A DNA stretch of 64,000 bases from Isoetes taiwanensis (lineage: Eukaryota; Streptophyta; Lycopodiopsida; Isoetales; Isoetaceae): NCBI GenBank assembly GCA_021234155.1, contig JAJEKV010000047.1:1538494-1602493 (forward strand), written 5' to 3'. The notes below the pieces were generated by a model. The model saw only the letters and a list, made by a program, of their open reading frames with translations, made no database searches and was not told the DNA's origin. The position numbers were made by a program, and so were the translations under genes. Below are positions 55,376 to 64,000 of the stretch, piece after piece (positions within the stretch are counted from its first letter, which is position 1; each line of letters opens with the position of its first letter).

Positions 55376-56095
55376 CTATGTTTTCTTCCTTTTGGTAATG
55401 ATGGCCTTACCGTTCATGTCAAGATATGCGATGAAACCATCATCTCTTGCTACTTTGACCTTTGCCCATTCCTGTTTTCTTGCTTCTTGTTGAGCTGGTG
55501 TCAAGTCTGGATCAAGCCAGATTCTGTGGCCTTTGAGCGCAGATCGATTTTGCAACACTCTGTCCCTTGCTTCAACTGACCTGAATTTGATCAGAATGGG
55601 TCTCTGATTGCTTCCTGGTTTCCCCAATCTCCTACATAGCGCGTACTGAGGTTCGTGAAGATGCATAGAATCCTTGAAAAATTTATCAACAACTTCAGTT
55701 ACATCTTCAGCCTCATGTTCTAAAAGACCAGAAATCTTCAAATTCCGAGCTCTGGCCTGTTGTTCAGATTTTTCAGAGGAGACTTGCTCCTCGTGCAATG
55801 ACATTTGCTCTCGGGTGGCTTGCGCTACCAGATCAACCAATTTCGTTTGCATCTCAGAGACTGCAATTAGGTCTGGAGCCCTACCTTCCTGTTTGGAGAG
55901 GGCCTCTTTCAATTCCGCATTCTGTGTGCTCAAAGTCCTGTTCTGAGCAACCACTTCTTCTAACATTTTCTTCAATTCCGACACTTCTGCTTTCATCTCC
56001 AGCAAAAGGGCCAGTATACTAGCAGAATCGCCATCGTATTCAGGTGGCTCAGCCTTACTTGGAGAACCGGCAACTTTCTTGGCTGCTTTCCCCAT
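55376..56095 (-). CDS. LINE ORF1 protein (coiled coil and RRM-like)
   Basis: 239 codons from ATG 56095. Residues about 25-75 and 80-115 are heptad-like, rich in Glu, Leu and Gln (coiled coil). Residues about 118-205 resemble the L1 ORF1 RNA-recognition domain: 'ARNLKISGLLE', 'RRLGKPGSNQRPILIKFRSV' and 'ARDRVLQNRSALKGHRIWL', followed by 'DLTPAQQEARKQEW'. Basic tail. It would coat the element RNA. Apparently intact. Confidence 0.8.
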   Translation of the reverse strand: MGKAAKKVAGSPSKAEPPEYDGDSASILALLLEMKAEVSELKKMLEEVVAQNRTLSTQNAELKEALSKQEGRAPDLIAVSEMQTKLVDLVAQATREQMSLHEEQVSSEKSEQQARARNLKISGLLEHEAEDVTEVVDKFFKDSMHLHEPQYALCRRLGKPGSNQRPILIKFRSVEARDRVLQNRSALKGHRIWLDPDLTPAQQEARKQEWAKVKVARDDGFIAYLDMNGKAIITKRKKT

Positions 56096-56776
56096 CGTAC
56101 GGAAACCCCAGCGGCAAACGTAGCGCCAAACTCAGCGCCAAATGTTAATGATGAATACTTGGCTGCCGTTACAATATCCAGTTCCATTATATATTTCCAT
56201 TATATTGCACCAGGTAGTATTATCTATAGTGATTGTTGGGCTGGTTACGATTCAGAATGGTTATCACAGTTGGAATATGAATATTATACTGTTAATCACT
56301 CCCAAAACTTTAAAAATCCAGTCACAAGCGTGCATACTAATAAAATAGAATCAACTTGGGAAGCAGTCAAGAGATCGTTGCCACGGTATGGTACTGTTAA
56401 GCATTGTATGAATAATATATTTTTGAGTACATGTGGTGAAAATGGTTTTTGAAAGTAAAAATTGATGCATTCAATGTCTTTGTGATCATGTTAGATTGTA
56501 TAACAGAGAAGTTTTAGATGGTCCCGAGGAGGCGTAATTCTAAATGCTTGGTTCTTTGGATGGGTTCAGGGATGTTCGTTGGATGGGTTCTGGGTTTACT
56601 GTTTGCTGTTTTTCAGTTCTCTGTATTGTTTTGTCTCTATATCGTTTTGTTGAACAAAAAAAAAAAAACGTGAACAGAAACAAATAACACGACGTCCGTC
56701 GCCCGCGATGCCAAAAATAAAGTCCTCCATGGACAAAACGGTCCACGCGTCGGGCTGTAAACCGAAAGTCTCCCAA

Positions 56777-57010
56777 ATTTCTAAAATACACACAGAAATA
56801 GAGCAAAGAAAACCACACAGAAATGGAGCAAAGAATGTTTGTTCAGTGGCCTGGTGTCCTGTAATCTTCTTCTGGGAAGTAGTGATCGGTGGAGCAGGTG
56901 GAGCAGTCGATTGGCACAATTTTGATGGGTTGTTGTTACGTTTAAGACTAACGAACAATAACTTAACTATACCATTGCTACTTTTGTTGTTGTCCGCCCG
57001 CCCGCGAACC
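56777..57010. other. Merlin 5' region (outer part of the composite)
   Basis: Starts with AAATTTCTAAAATACACACA after the nested TIR; same as 47616-47945. A deletion of about 12 bp lies near 56875. Confidence 0.7.
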
Positions 57011-57088
57011 CAAAAAACCGTCCACCGTGGACAAAAAGTTCCACGTCTTTGGGGGGAGGGGGAGGGGGGCGTAAACCGAAAACTACCC

Positions 57089-58533
57089 CTCTTTGCATTA
57101 TCGATTCTCTTAAAAGGCCGAAACCCTATTTCAAAAATCATATTGCATTGATATGACAATATTGTATGAAAGGTTATTACGAGTATCTATTTTTGAGATG
57201 GGATGTAGACATTGCGAATGCGTGTATTTGTGTTAGATCATGAGGGGCTGCCAAAATACTGTCATTTTCAAAATTATTGACAACAATCAAGAATTTGTTT
57301 GTGATTGTATAGAGGTCCGTACGCAAGCAATGATTGTCCAACCAGATCTTTATATTAGTGTATTAATTGGATTATAAGGCCAATCATGATGACGTTGATG
57401 AAGCTAACGAAGCCATAACAACAAAGAGTGGTAATTGTTGTTAACAATTAAAAGTGTTTCTTCTTGCAATAATTACTGATACAAGAATTTATCGTGGCCG
57501 ACCGCATCCAACTTACCCGACCGTATTGTAAGAGAAGTTGCCACCTCTATAACTAACGTGGATCGCATTGTATGGAGCAGAACTTGCATGAATTTGGCTA
57601 GGACCATGACTAGAACTAGCACAGACACTAGGAAAACCATTAGAGACACTAGCAAAACCATTAGAGCTAGTAGAGCTAGCAGTAACGAATATGTTCAATT
57701 CTGTGGTCTCCATCTCCATCTGCACCCCCATCCCCATTTGGGTAGCACCATAACTAGTAGGGAATGTGTTCAACTCTGTGGTCATCTCCATCCCCATTTG
57801 GGTAGCGCCACAAGTGGAACTAGGAGGGGCAATATCATTAACGCTATAAGATGCATGCAACGTTTTTTATTTCCATCTTCAATTTAGCAAGGCGAGGAAA
57901 ATATCATGTAGACTTAAGGTGGTGAGAAATTGGTGGTAAGGGGTGCGTTTTTGTCTACCGAGGGGGTTAAAGAAGTGACCCTTAAAGCGTCTAGAATATT
58001 TGCCATGCTTTATTCGCCTCACATCGAGGCACTTGAAGATGCCCTTGTTTTTCAAGAACTCGAAGTTGGTTCTGGTGTGCAAGGAGTTGATGTTAACGTC
58101 CCTTAAGCATTGCGGACATGGAAATACTAAACTATACTTGGCGTATATCTTCTTCGCCTTTGTCCGTAGGGTATCCTCCATTTTGTGCAAAATGGAAAGG
58201 GTAAAGGGCTCTTTTAAAGTGCAGAAAAGGTCCCGACAGCACCTTTTTTTGGCCCCCCTTTTTTTCTATGGGGTGTAATATGGTGCTGCCACGTTTCCAC
58301 TCTAGTATAATGCACAACGCTGTGCTACGAAAATAGAACGAATCAAACGCTTATGTAAAAATAGAAGGGCAATATCTAATTTCAGCTCCGTGAAAGGAAA
58401 GCTCGTAATATCTCACCTTAGATCCAAATCTGGCGCTTCTGTTGGTCTTGGGCCTGCTAGAATCGACCCCTATGTGGTATGCATGAAAGGTATACTGACC
58501 TCTTATTTTCGCAGCCACTCTGCTTCTCCTTGC
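57089..58533. repeat. Repeat R, copy i (clean, complete)
   Basis: Runs from CTCTTTGC (57089-57096) to CTCCTTGC (58526-58533), 1445 bp, and is the best reference for R. Minus-strand frames at 57513-57860 (Ser/Thr-rich) and 57879-58190 (CPQC motif) are present. Confidence 0.85.
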
Positions 58534-58863
58534 GGGAGACTTTCGATTTACAGCCCCCCCTCCCTCTCCCCCCCCCTCCCCCCGACGTGGACCGTTTTGG
58601 CCATGGAGGACTTTATTTTTGGCATTGTTGACGGCGGACGGCGTGTTATTTATTTCTGTTCACGTTTTTTGTTCAACAAAACAATACAGAGACAAAACAA
58701 TACAGAGAACTAAAAAAGAGCAATCAGTAAACCCAGAACCCATCCCTGAACCCATCCAAAGAACCAAGCATTTAGAATTATGCCTCCTCGGGACCATTTA
58801 AAACTTCTTTGTTCTACAATCTAACATGATCATACAAGACATTGAATGCCTTATTTTTTACTT

Positions 58864-59662
<799 letters not shown>

Positions 59663-59994
59663 TGAATTGAAAGGAAAAGTAAAAATTTCTGAAATACACA
59701 CAAAAATAGAGCAAAGAAAACCACACAGAAATGGAGCAAAGAATGTTTGTTCAGTGGCCTGGTCTCCTCTAATCTTCTTTTGGACTTCCATTTCAGGTGA
59801 AGTAGTGATCGGTGGAGCAGGTGGAGCAGTTGATCGGCACAGTTTTGATGGGCTGTTGTTACATTTAAGACTAACGAGCAATAATTTACCGTTGCTACTT
59901 CTGTTGTCGCCTGCGAACCCAAAAAACCGTGGGGGAGGGAGGAGGGGCTGTAAATCGAAAACTACCCAGAAATTTTACTTTTCCTTTCAATTCA

Positions 59995-60456
59995 ATGGTA
60001 TTGGACTTCAGTAATTCCAATCCTAATATCACTACTATGCAACAATTGCTTGCAAGAATTGCTAGCAAAGATGAACTGTTGCATTATGCATCCATATTGA
60101 AGGGCAGTGGGTTTTTGGTGGAATAGAGAGGGATTTGGACAAGATGTTTATGGTGCATGTTCCAGATAGAACAAAGAATACTTTGACGGATATAATTTTC
60201 CATTATATTGCACCAGGTAGTATTATATATAGTGATTGTTGGGCTGGTTACGATTCAGAATGGTTATCACAGTTGGAATATGAACATTATACTGTTAATC
60301 ACTCCCAAAACTTTAAAGATCCAGTCACAGGAGTGCATACTAATAGAATAGAATAAACTTAGAGAGCAGTTCAAGAGATCGTTGCCATGGTATGGTACTG
60401 TTAAGCATTGTATGAATCATATTTTCTTGAGTACATGTGGTGAAAATGGTTTTTGA
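59995..60456 (+). pseudogene. Merlin transposase copy 9, internal deletion
   Basis: ATG at 59995 (MVLDFSNSNPN), then a jump at about 60098 from the zinc-ribbon start directly to 'GSGFLVE', removing the ribbon and the first Asp. The C-terminal part has 'HYIAPGSIIYSDCWAGYDSE' (second Asp). A stop (TAA, at the position of the Ser codon of NRIEST) cuts the frame at 60356, after which the rest to 60456 is readable. Confidence 0.8.
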
Positions 60457-61082
60457 AAGTAAAAAATGAGGCATTCAATGTCTTTGTGATCATGTTAGAT
60501 TGTATAGCAGAGAAGTTTTAAATGGTCCCGAGGAGGCGTAATTCTAAATGCTTGGTTCTTTGGATGGGTTCAAGGATGTTCTTTGGATGGGTTCTGTTTA
60601 CTGTTTGTTGTTTTTTCAGTTCTCTGTATTATTTTGTCTCTGTATTGTTTTGTTGAACAAAAAACGTGAACAGAAACAAATAACACGCCGTCCATCACCC
60701 GCGATGCCAAAAATAAAGTCCTCCGTGGACAGAACGATCCAGGTCAAGGGGGGAGGGGGCTGTAAACCGAAAGTCTCCCAAATTTCTGAAATACACATAG
60801 AAATAGAGCAAAGAAAACCACACAGAAATGGAGCAAAGAATGTTTGTTCAGTGGCCTGGTGTCCTCTAATCTTCTTCTGGACTTCCGTTTTAGGTGAAGT
60901 AGTGATCGGTGGAGCAGTTGTTGGCACAGTTTTGGTGGGTTGTTGTTACATTTAAGACTAAACGAACAATAACTTAACTATACCATTGCTATACATTTGT
61001 CGCCACCGCCGAACCCAAAACCGTCCCACCGTGGACAAAAAGTTCCACGACATGGGGAGGGGGGGTAAACCGAAAACTACCC

Positions 61083-61507
61083 CTCCTTGTATTATTGATT
61101 CTCTTAAAAGGCCAAAACCCTATTCCAAAAATCATACTGCATTGATATGACAATGTCGTGCATGAAAGCTTATTACGAGTATCTATTTTTGAGATGGGAT
61201 GTAGACATTGCGAATGCGTGTGTTTGTGTTGGAGAAACAGAAGACTTAGATCATGAGGTGCTGCCAAAATACTGTCATTTTCAAAATTACTGACAGCAAT
61301 CAAGAATTTGTTTGTGATTGTACAGAGGTCCGTACACATGCAATGATTGTCCAGCCAGATCTTTATATTAGTGTATTCATTGGATTATAAGGCCAATCAC
61401 GATGACGTTGATGAAGCTAACGAAGACATAACAACAAAGAGTGGTAATTGTTGTTAACAATTAAAAGTGTTTCTTCTTGCAATAATTACTGATACAAGAA
61501 TTTATCG
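61083..61507. repeat. Repeat R, copy j (partial)
   Basis: From CTCCTTGT to 'CAAGAATTTATCGTGGC', where R ends abruptly at the hairpin GTGGCGGCCGTCGCCAC. Confidence 0.8.
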
Positions 61508-61884
61508 TGGCGGCCGTCGCCACGACAATTTTGTGCTTTTTAGTTTGTACGTTGAGAGAGAAGAGTGCTTTTTAGTTTGCATGTTGAGAGAGAAGAGAAG
61601 GTACGTGAAGTATTATGCTAACCATAAGGAACGAAGGCCTTTAGAACCAGACATGCAATCTGGCATTTCTTGCAATGAATTAATCAGATGTCAAATCCTC
61701 ATTTTCCAGGCTCCCACCAGTGGAAATTCACATTTCTTCTTTTGAATACAATTCAGTATTAGATATTCCATGAGATCACATCATGATGGATGATTCTGTC
61801 AAAGACTTAACGACTTTGCAACATCCTGCCACATTAAATCGCTTCGTAGTTTGACTGTTTGCAAAGTTTCAAAAAGCTTTCTAA
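61508..61884. other. Unassigned DNA with a 33-bp duplication
   Basis: No recognisable gene. 'TGCTTTTTAGTTTG' plus 'GTTGAGAGAGAAGAG' occurs at about 61534-61565 and again at 61567-61599. An inverted repeat GTGGCG...CGCCAC lies at 61506-61522. Confidence 0.5.
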
Positions 61885-62149
61885 TTTTAGACCGAGATGT
61901 TTACACGTGAGCATCTGGAACTGTCTAAAACATTCCAAAACATTCTATTTTGGCTTTTATAAGATTTCAACACACTTTATATTTTTAGACTGAGATATTT
62001 ACCCATGAGCATCTAGAATATTCTATTTTGACTCTTTGTTTTTATTGAGGTTCTTACGATATGCACGTAGAACATTCTAGAACCACCACAATACTCTATT
62101 TGATTAGACATTGACCTTAACTATGTTTGAATTTTTTCAACAAACTACT

Positions 62150-62230
62150 AATTGATCTAGTGGTTAGGCTGGGGCAGCCATGGACCGGTATTTAAATCTT
62201 CCTTAGAACAAAAAGTTCTCTCCTCCCTAA
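62150..62230 (+). mobile_element. tRNA-like SINE head, unit 1
   Basis: TAGTGGTTAGG (62158-62168) looks like a pol III A box and GGTATTTAAATCTTCC (62187-62202) like a decayed B box (GGTTCGAATCC). Spacing is somewhat short. The same pair is in unit 2 at 62802-62812 and 62831-62846. Plausible SINE, not proven. Confidence 0.4.
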
Positions 62231-62793
62231 GATGGTGTGAAAAGATAAAGGTCCAAGATCGCGCTACATGGTACCTTCTTAACCGTTGATGGGGCATAAA
62301 AGGCTCTCACATACATACGATTGACATGAATCCTATTCGATTGGGTAAGCGTTATCACAATTCTCCAACAGTAAAGTTCCACTCGGATGATCCTTATATG
62401 GGATTATGGAACATGGGATGAATCAGAACCAGTTCGATCGATTCATCCACTCCAATCGAACAAAAGGAGATTACTAAATTGATATGCCCTGCAAATTGAG
62501 TGTGCTTGCATTGAACATGCTCGATTTCGAAGAATCAGGTGGGCTTTGCAAAACATGGTCAAAAGGGGCTTGACCATGAGATGTTTGCAAAAAGTGGTCA
62601 AAGGACTGAGATATCTACCCATGAGCATCTAGAATATTCTATTTTGACTCTCCGCAAAATTTTAAGAAATCTTTCTATTTTTTTTTTATTGAGGTGCTTA
62701 CTATATGCACGTAGAACATTCTAGAACTACCACAATACTCTATTTGATTAGACACTGACCTTAACTATGTTTGAATTTTTTCAGCAAACTACT

Positions 62794-62870
62794 AATTGAT
62801 CTGGTGGTTAGGCTTGGGCGGCCATGGACCAGTATTTAAATCTTCCTTAGAACAAAAAGTTTTCTCCTCC
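62794..62870 (+). mobile_element. tRNA-like SINE head, unit 2
   Basis: Second copy of the boxes described for 62150-62230; it moved with the 614-bp duplication. Confidence 0.4.
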
Positions 62871-63225
62871 CTAAGATGGTGTGAAAAGATGAAGGTCCAA
62901 GATCGCGCTACATGGTGCCTTCTTAACCGTTGATGGGGCATAAAAGGCTCTCATATACATAGGATTGACATGGATTCTATTCGATAGGGTAAGCATTATT
63001 GCAATTCCCTAGTAGTAAAGTTCCACTCGGATGATCCTTGTATGGGATTATGGAACAGAGGATGAATTGGAACTAATTTGATCGATTCATCCACTCCAAT
63101 TGAACAAAAAGTAATTGCTAGATTGATCCGCCTGCCAAATTGAGTGCGTTTGCGTTGAACATGCTCGATTTTGAAGAATTAGGTGAGCTTCGCAAGTGGT
63201 CAAGGGGGGGCTTGATGGTCGAAAG

Positions 63226-63510
63226 AGGCGGGTAGATGCAGAGTGGAGCCTTGGTTGGCCTCCATGAGGACGTATCACAATGGGAAGTGACATCCTGCGC
63301 GGTGACAGGGGTTGCACGAGGCTTTTGGGACCTCCTGAATCATGGCCGTGGGAGGGTCAGAGTGGGGGGCAACCCTACCCTATACAGCTAAAACAATCTA
63401 TGAGAAGCACATACAACACCACCAACTTTGCTCTAGGTTAGAATGATAAATCAATTAATCACTTTTTTAAACTAATAAAAGAGTGCAAGGGGTAACACCA
63501 GGGTTTAAAC
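63226..63510. other. Unassigned DNA, no gene seen
   Basis: GC-richer up to about 63380, then AT-rich. No domain, repeat or RNA gene recognised. AATAAAAGAG at about 63474 could be a TATA-like element for the frame that follows. Confidence 0.4.
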
Positions 63511-63516
63511 CATAAA

Positions 63517-63816
63517 TTGTGCAACCGGATGATGCGATCGATCGCATTCTCCCTTTGCCCCTTCATTCTACAAAAGGCTTCCAATTTCCGACACACCAGA
63601 AGCTTTGCTGTCTTTTCTGCGCTTTTCCAAGGTGAGGCTATAAACCTTCTCTGTAGCCAACTGTCGGCTCTTCTAAAGAAAACAGCATTTGTTCCTTATG
63701 TAGCTCCTGATCTATCGTCTGTAGATGGAATATACAGAACTAGCAAGCGACCTAGCTTACAACAAACATGGCGCAAAATTGCTGTATCTCTGGTAATTAC
63801 GGTTTTGTGCGAATGA
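63517..63816 (+). CDS. Possible first exon of a host gene (organelle-targeted?)
   Basis: 99-codon frame. From the second or third Met (MMRSIAFSLCPFILQKASNF, then RHTRSFAVFSALFQ) it looks like an amphipathic, Arg/Ser-rich presequence without acidic residues, as in mitochondrial targeting. Two good splice-donor words occur: CCAAG|GTGAGG at about 63630 and TCTG|GTAATT at about 63793. If the first is used, the exon ends at residue 37. No domain is recognised. This is the only non-transposon coding candidate in the window and may simply be a chance frame. Confidence 0.3.
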   Translation: MCNRMMRSIAFSLCPFILQKASNFRHTRSFAVFSALFQGEAINLLCSQLSALLKKTAFVPYVAPDLSSVDGIYRTSKRPSLQQTWRKIAVSLVITVLCE

Positions 63817-64000
63817 TAACAAAGCTTAAGAATAAATTGGGTCTTATAGGTTTAAAAAGATTACTTTGTATAATGCATTAATATTAGAGACGCATGAGGA
63901 ATCAATGCAAGCGATAAAACTTCATTCTTTTCACTTGAGATTTGAATGGTACTAATCTGTCCCTCAATACCTTTAGGAAAATAAAGCTGAAATTCACTAC
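63817..64000. other. AT-rich DNA, nothing recognised
   Basis: No frame or repeat of note up to the window end; could be intron if the frame before it is an exon. Confidence 0.4.

Larger units (their letters stand above)
52186..56193 (-). mobile_element. LINE (non-LTR retrotransposon), minus strand, about 4.0 kb
   Basis: 5' end near 56193, ORF1 at 56095-55376, ORF2 from 55354 to about 52253, 3' tail of ATT-type short repeats at 52186-52203 (ATAATAATAACAATAATAAT on plus). It interrupts Merlin transposase copy 7 between GATATAA and TTTCCATTATATTG; a short AT-rich target duplication (ATATAA/ATATAT) is likely but imperfect. Clade unresolved: APE endonuclease plus RT plus a C-terminal Cys/His motif. 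Confidence 0.85.
47975..56452 (+). pseudogene. Merlin transposase copy 7, split by two insertions
   Basis: Segments 47975-48386, 52003-52186 and 56194-56452. Segment 1 has the start, the zinc ribbon (a short deletion near 48181) and '[20 protein letters not shown]'. Segment 2 has '[20 protein letters not shown]' with the first Asp and 'VHVPDRTKNTLTDI'. Segment 3 has 'HYIAPGSIIYSDCWAGYDSE' with the second Asp, 'VHTNKIESTWEAVKRSLPRY' with the Glu and CGENGF with the stop at 56450-56452. The 3.6-kb TIR element entered at 48386/52003 and the LINE at about 52186/56194. Confidence 0.85.
46462..57088. mobile_element. Merlin composite with later insertions (10.6 kb)
   Basis: Left end GGGAGACTTTCGGCTTCACA (46462) after CTCCTTGC; right end GTAAACCGAAAACTACCC (57071-57088) before CTCTTTGC (57089-57096), one base off the 8-bp duplication. 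Inside: 3' region and transposase on minus (46763-47615), shared 5' region, TIR at about 47925-47946, AGAAATTT, transposase on plus (47975-56452, split twice), 3' region, TIR CTGTAAACCGAAAGTCTCCC (56757-56776), AAATTTCT, 5' region, outer TIR. The same plan as 58534-61082. Confidence 0.85.
61885..63225. repeat. Direct repeat with 614-bp period (two copies plus a fragment)
   Basis: Unit 1 about 61989-62602, unit 2 about 62603-63225; both start GACTGAGATATYTACCCATG. A partial earlier copy begins near 61885. Units are about 90% alike by eye, with a T-rich insertion in unit 2 near 62660. No coding sense. Confidence 0.85.

Noticed and set aside
61506-61522. Hairpin GTGGCG...CGCCAC as a second Helitron end
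   Set aside because: No CTRR follows at the right distance on either strand.

Overview
This is eukaryotic repeat DNA, almost certainly from the nuclear genome of a land plant. It holds a Tat-like Ty3/gypsy LTR retrotransposon, a LINE with two ORFs, a Helitron 3' end, several foldback and MITE-like elements, and many copies of a Merlin-type (IS1595/ISXO2-like) DNA transposon. I see no bacterial operons, no rRNA and no intact tRNA. A non-seed plant such as a fern would fit, but that is a guess from the style of the elements.

Layout. 1-1284 ends in a Helitron-type hairpin and CTAG. 1285-1894 holds nothing recognisable. From 1895 to about 61.5 kb the window is built from a host-like repeat, here called R (about 1.45 kb). 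R is interrupted at one fixed site (8-bp duplication CTCCTTGC) by Merlin elements, and these carry further Merlin copies nested at a second site (8-bp duplication AGAAATTT). The first array is broken at 4322-16714 by a gypsy block on the minus strand: three LTRs, one gag-pol element and one shorter gag-protease element with an unusual C-terminal extension. This block is itself hit by two foldback elements and a 275-bp MITE. 16715-21345 is a Merlin composite.

22318-about 41815 is a second copy of 1895-22312, with the same nested insertions but thousands of small differences. From about 14.75 to 42.75 kb the sequence looks like unpolished long read. Differences cluster at CAG/CTG, and at 39.73-39.98 kb a MITE is interleaved word by word with its flanks. 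Frameshifts there should not be read as biology without checking the reads.

From 40.8 kb a 2.08-kb unit (R plus a truncated Merlin) occurs three times in tandem. 46462-57088 is one large Merlin composite: its plus-strand transposase is split by a 3.6-kb TIR element (48391-52002) and then by a LINE on the minus strand (52186-56193). Another R (57089-58533), a clean nested Merlin pair (58534-61082) and a last partial R follow. The end holds a 614-bp tandem duplication with tRNA-like SINE boxes, then a possible first exon near 63.5 kb.

How the parts relate: nearly every coding stretch belongs to a mobile element. Merlin entered R, a second Merlin entered the first, the product was amplified together with R, and later elements landed in it. 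No Merlin transposase copy here is intact, but together the copies cover the zinc ribbon and the whole DDE core.
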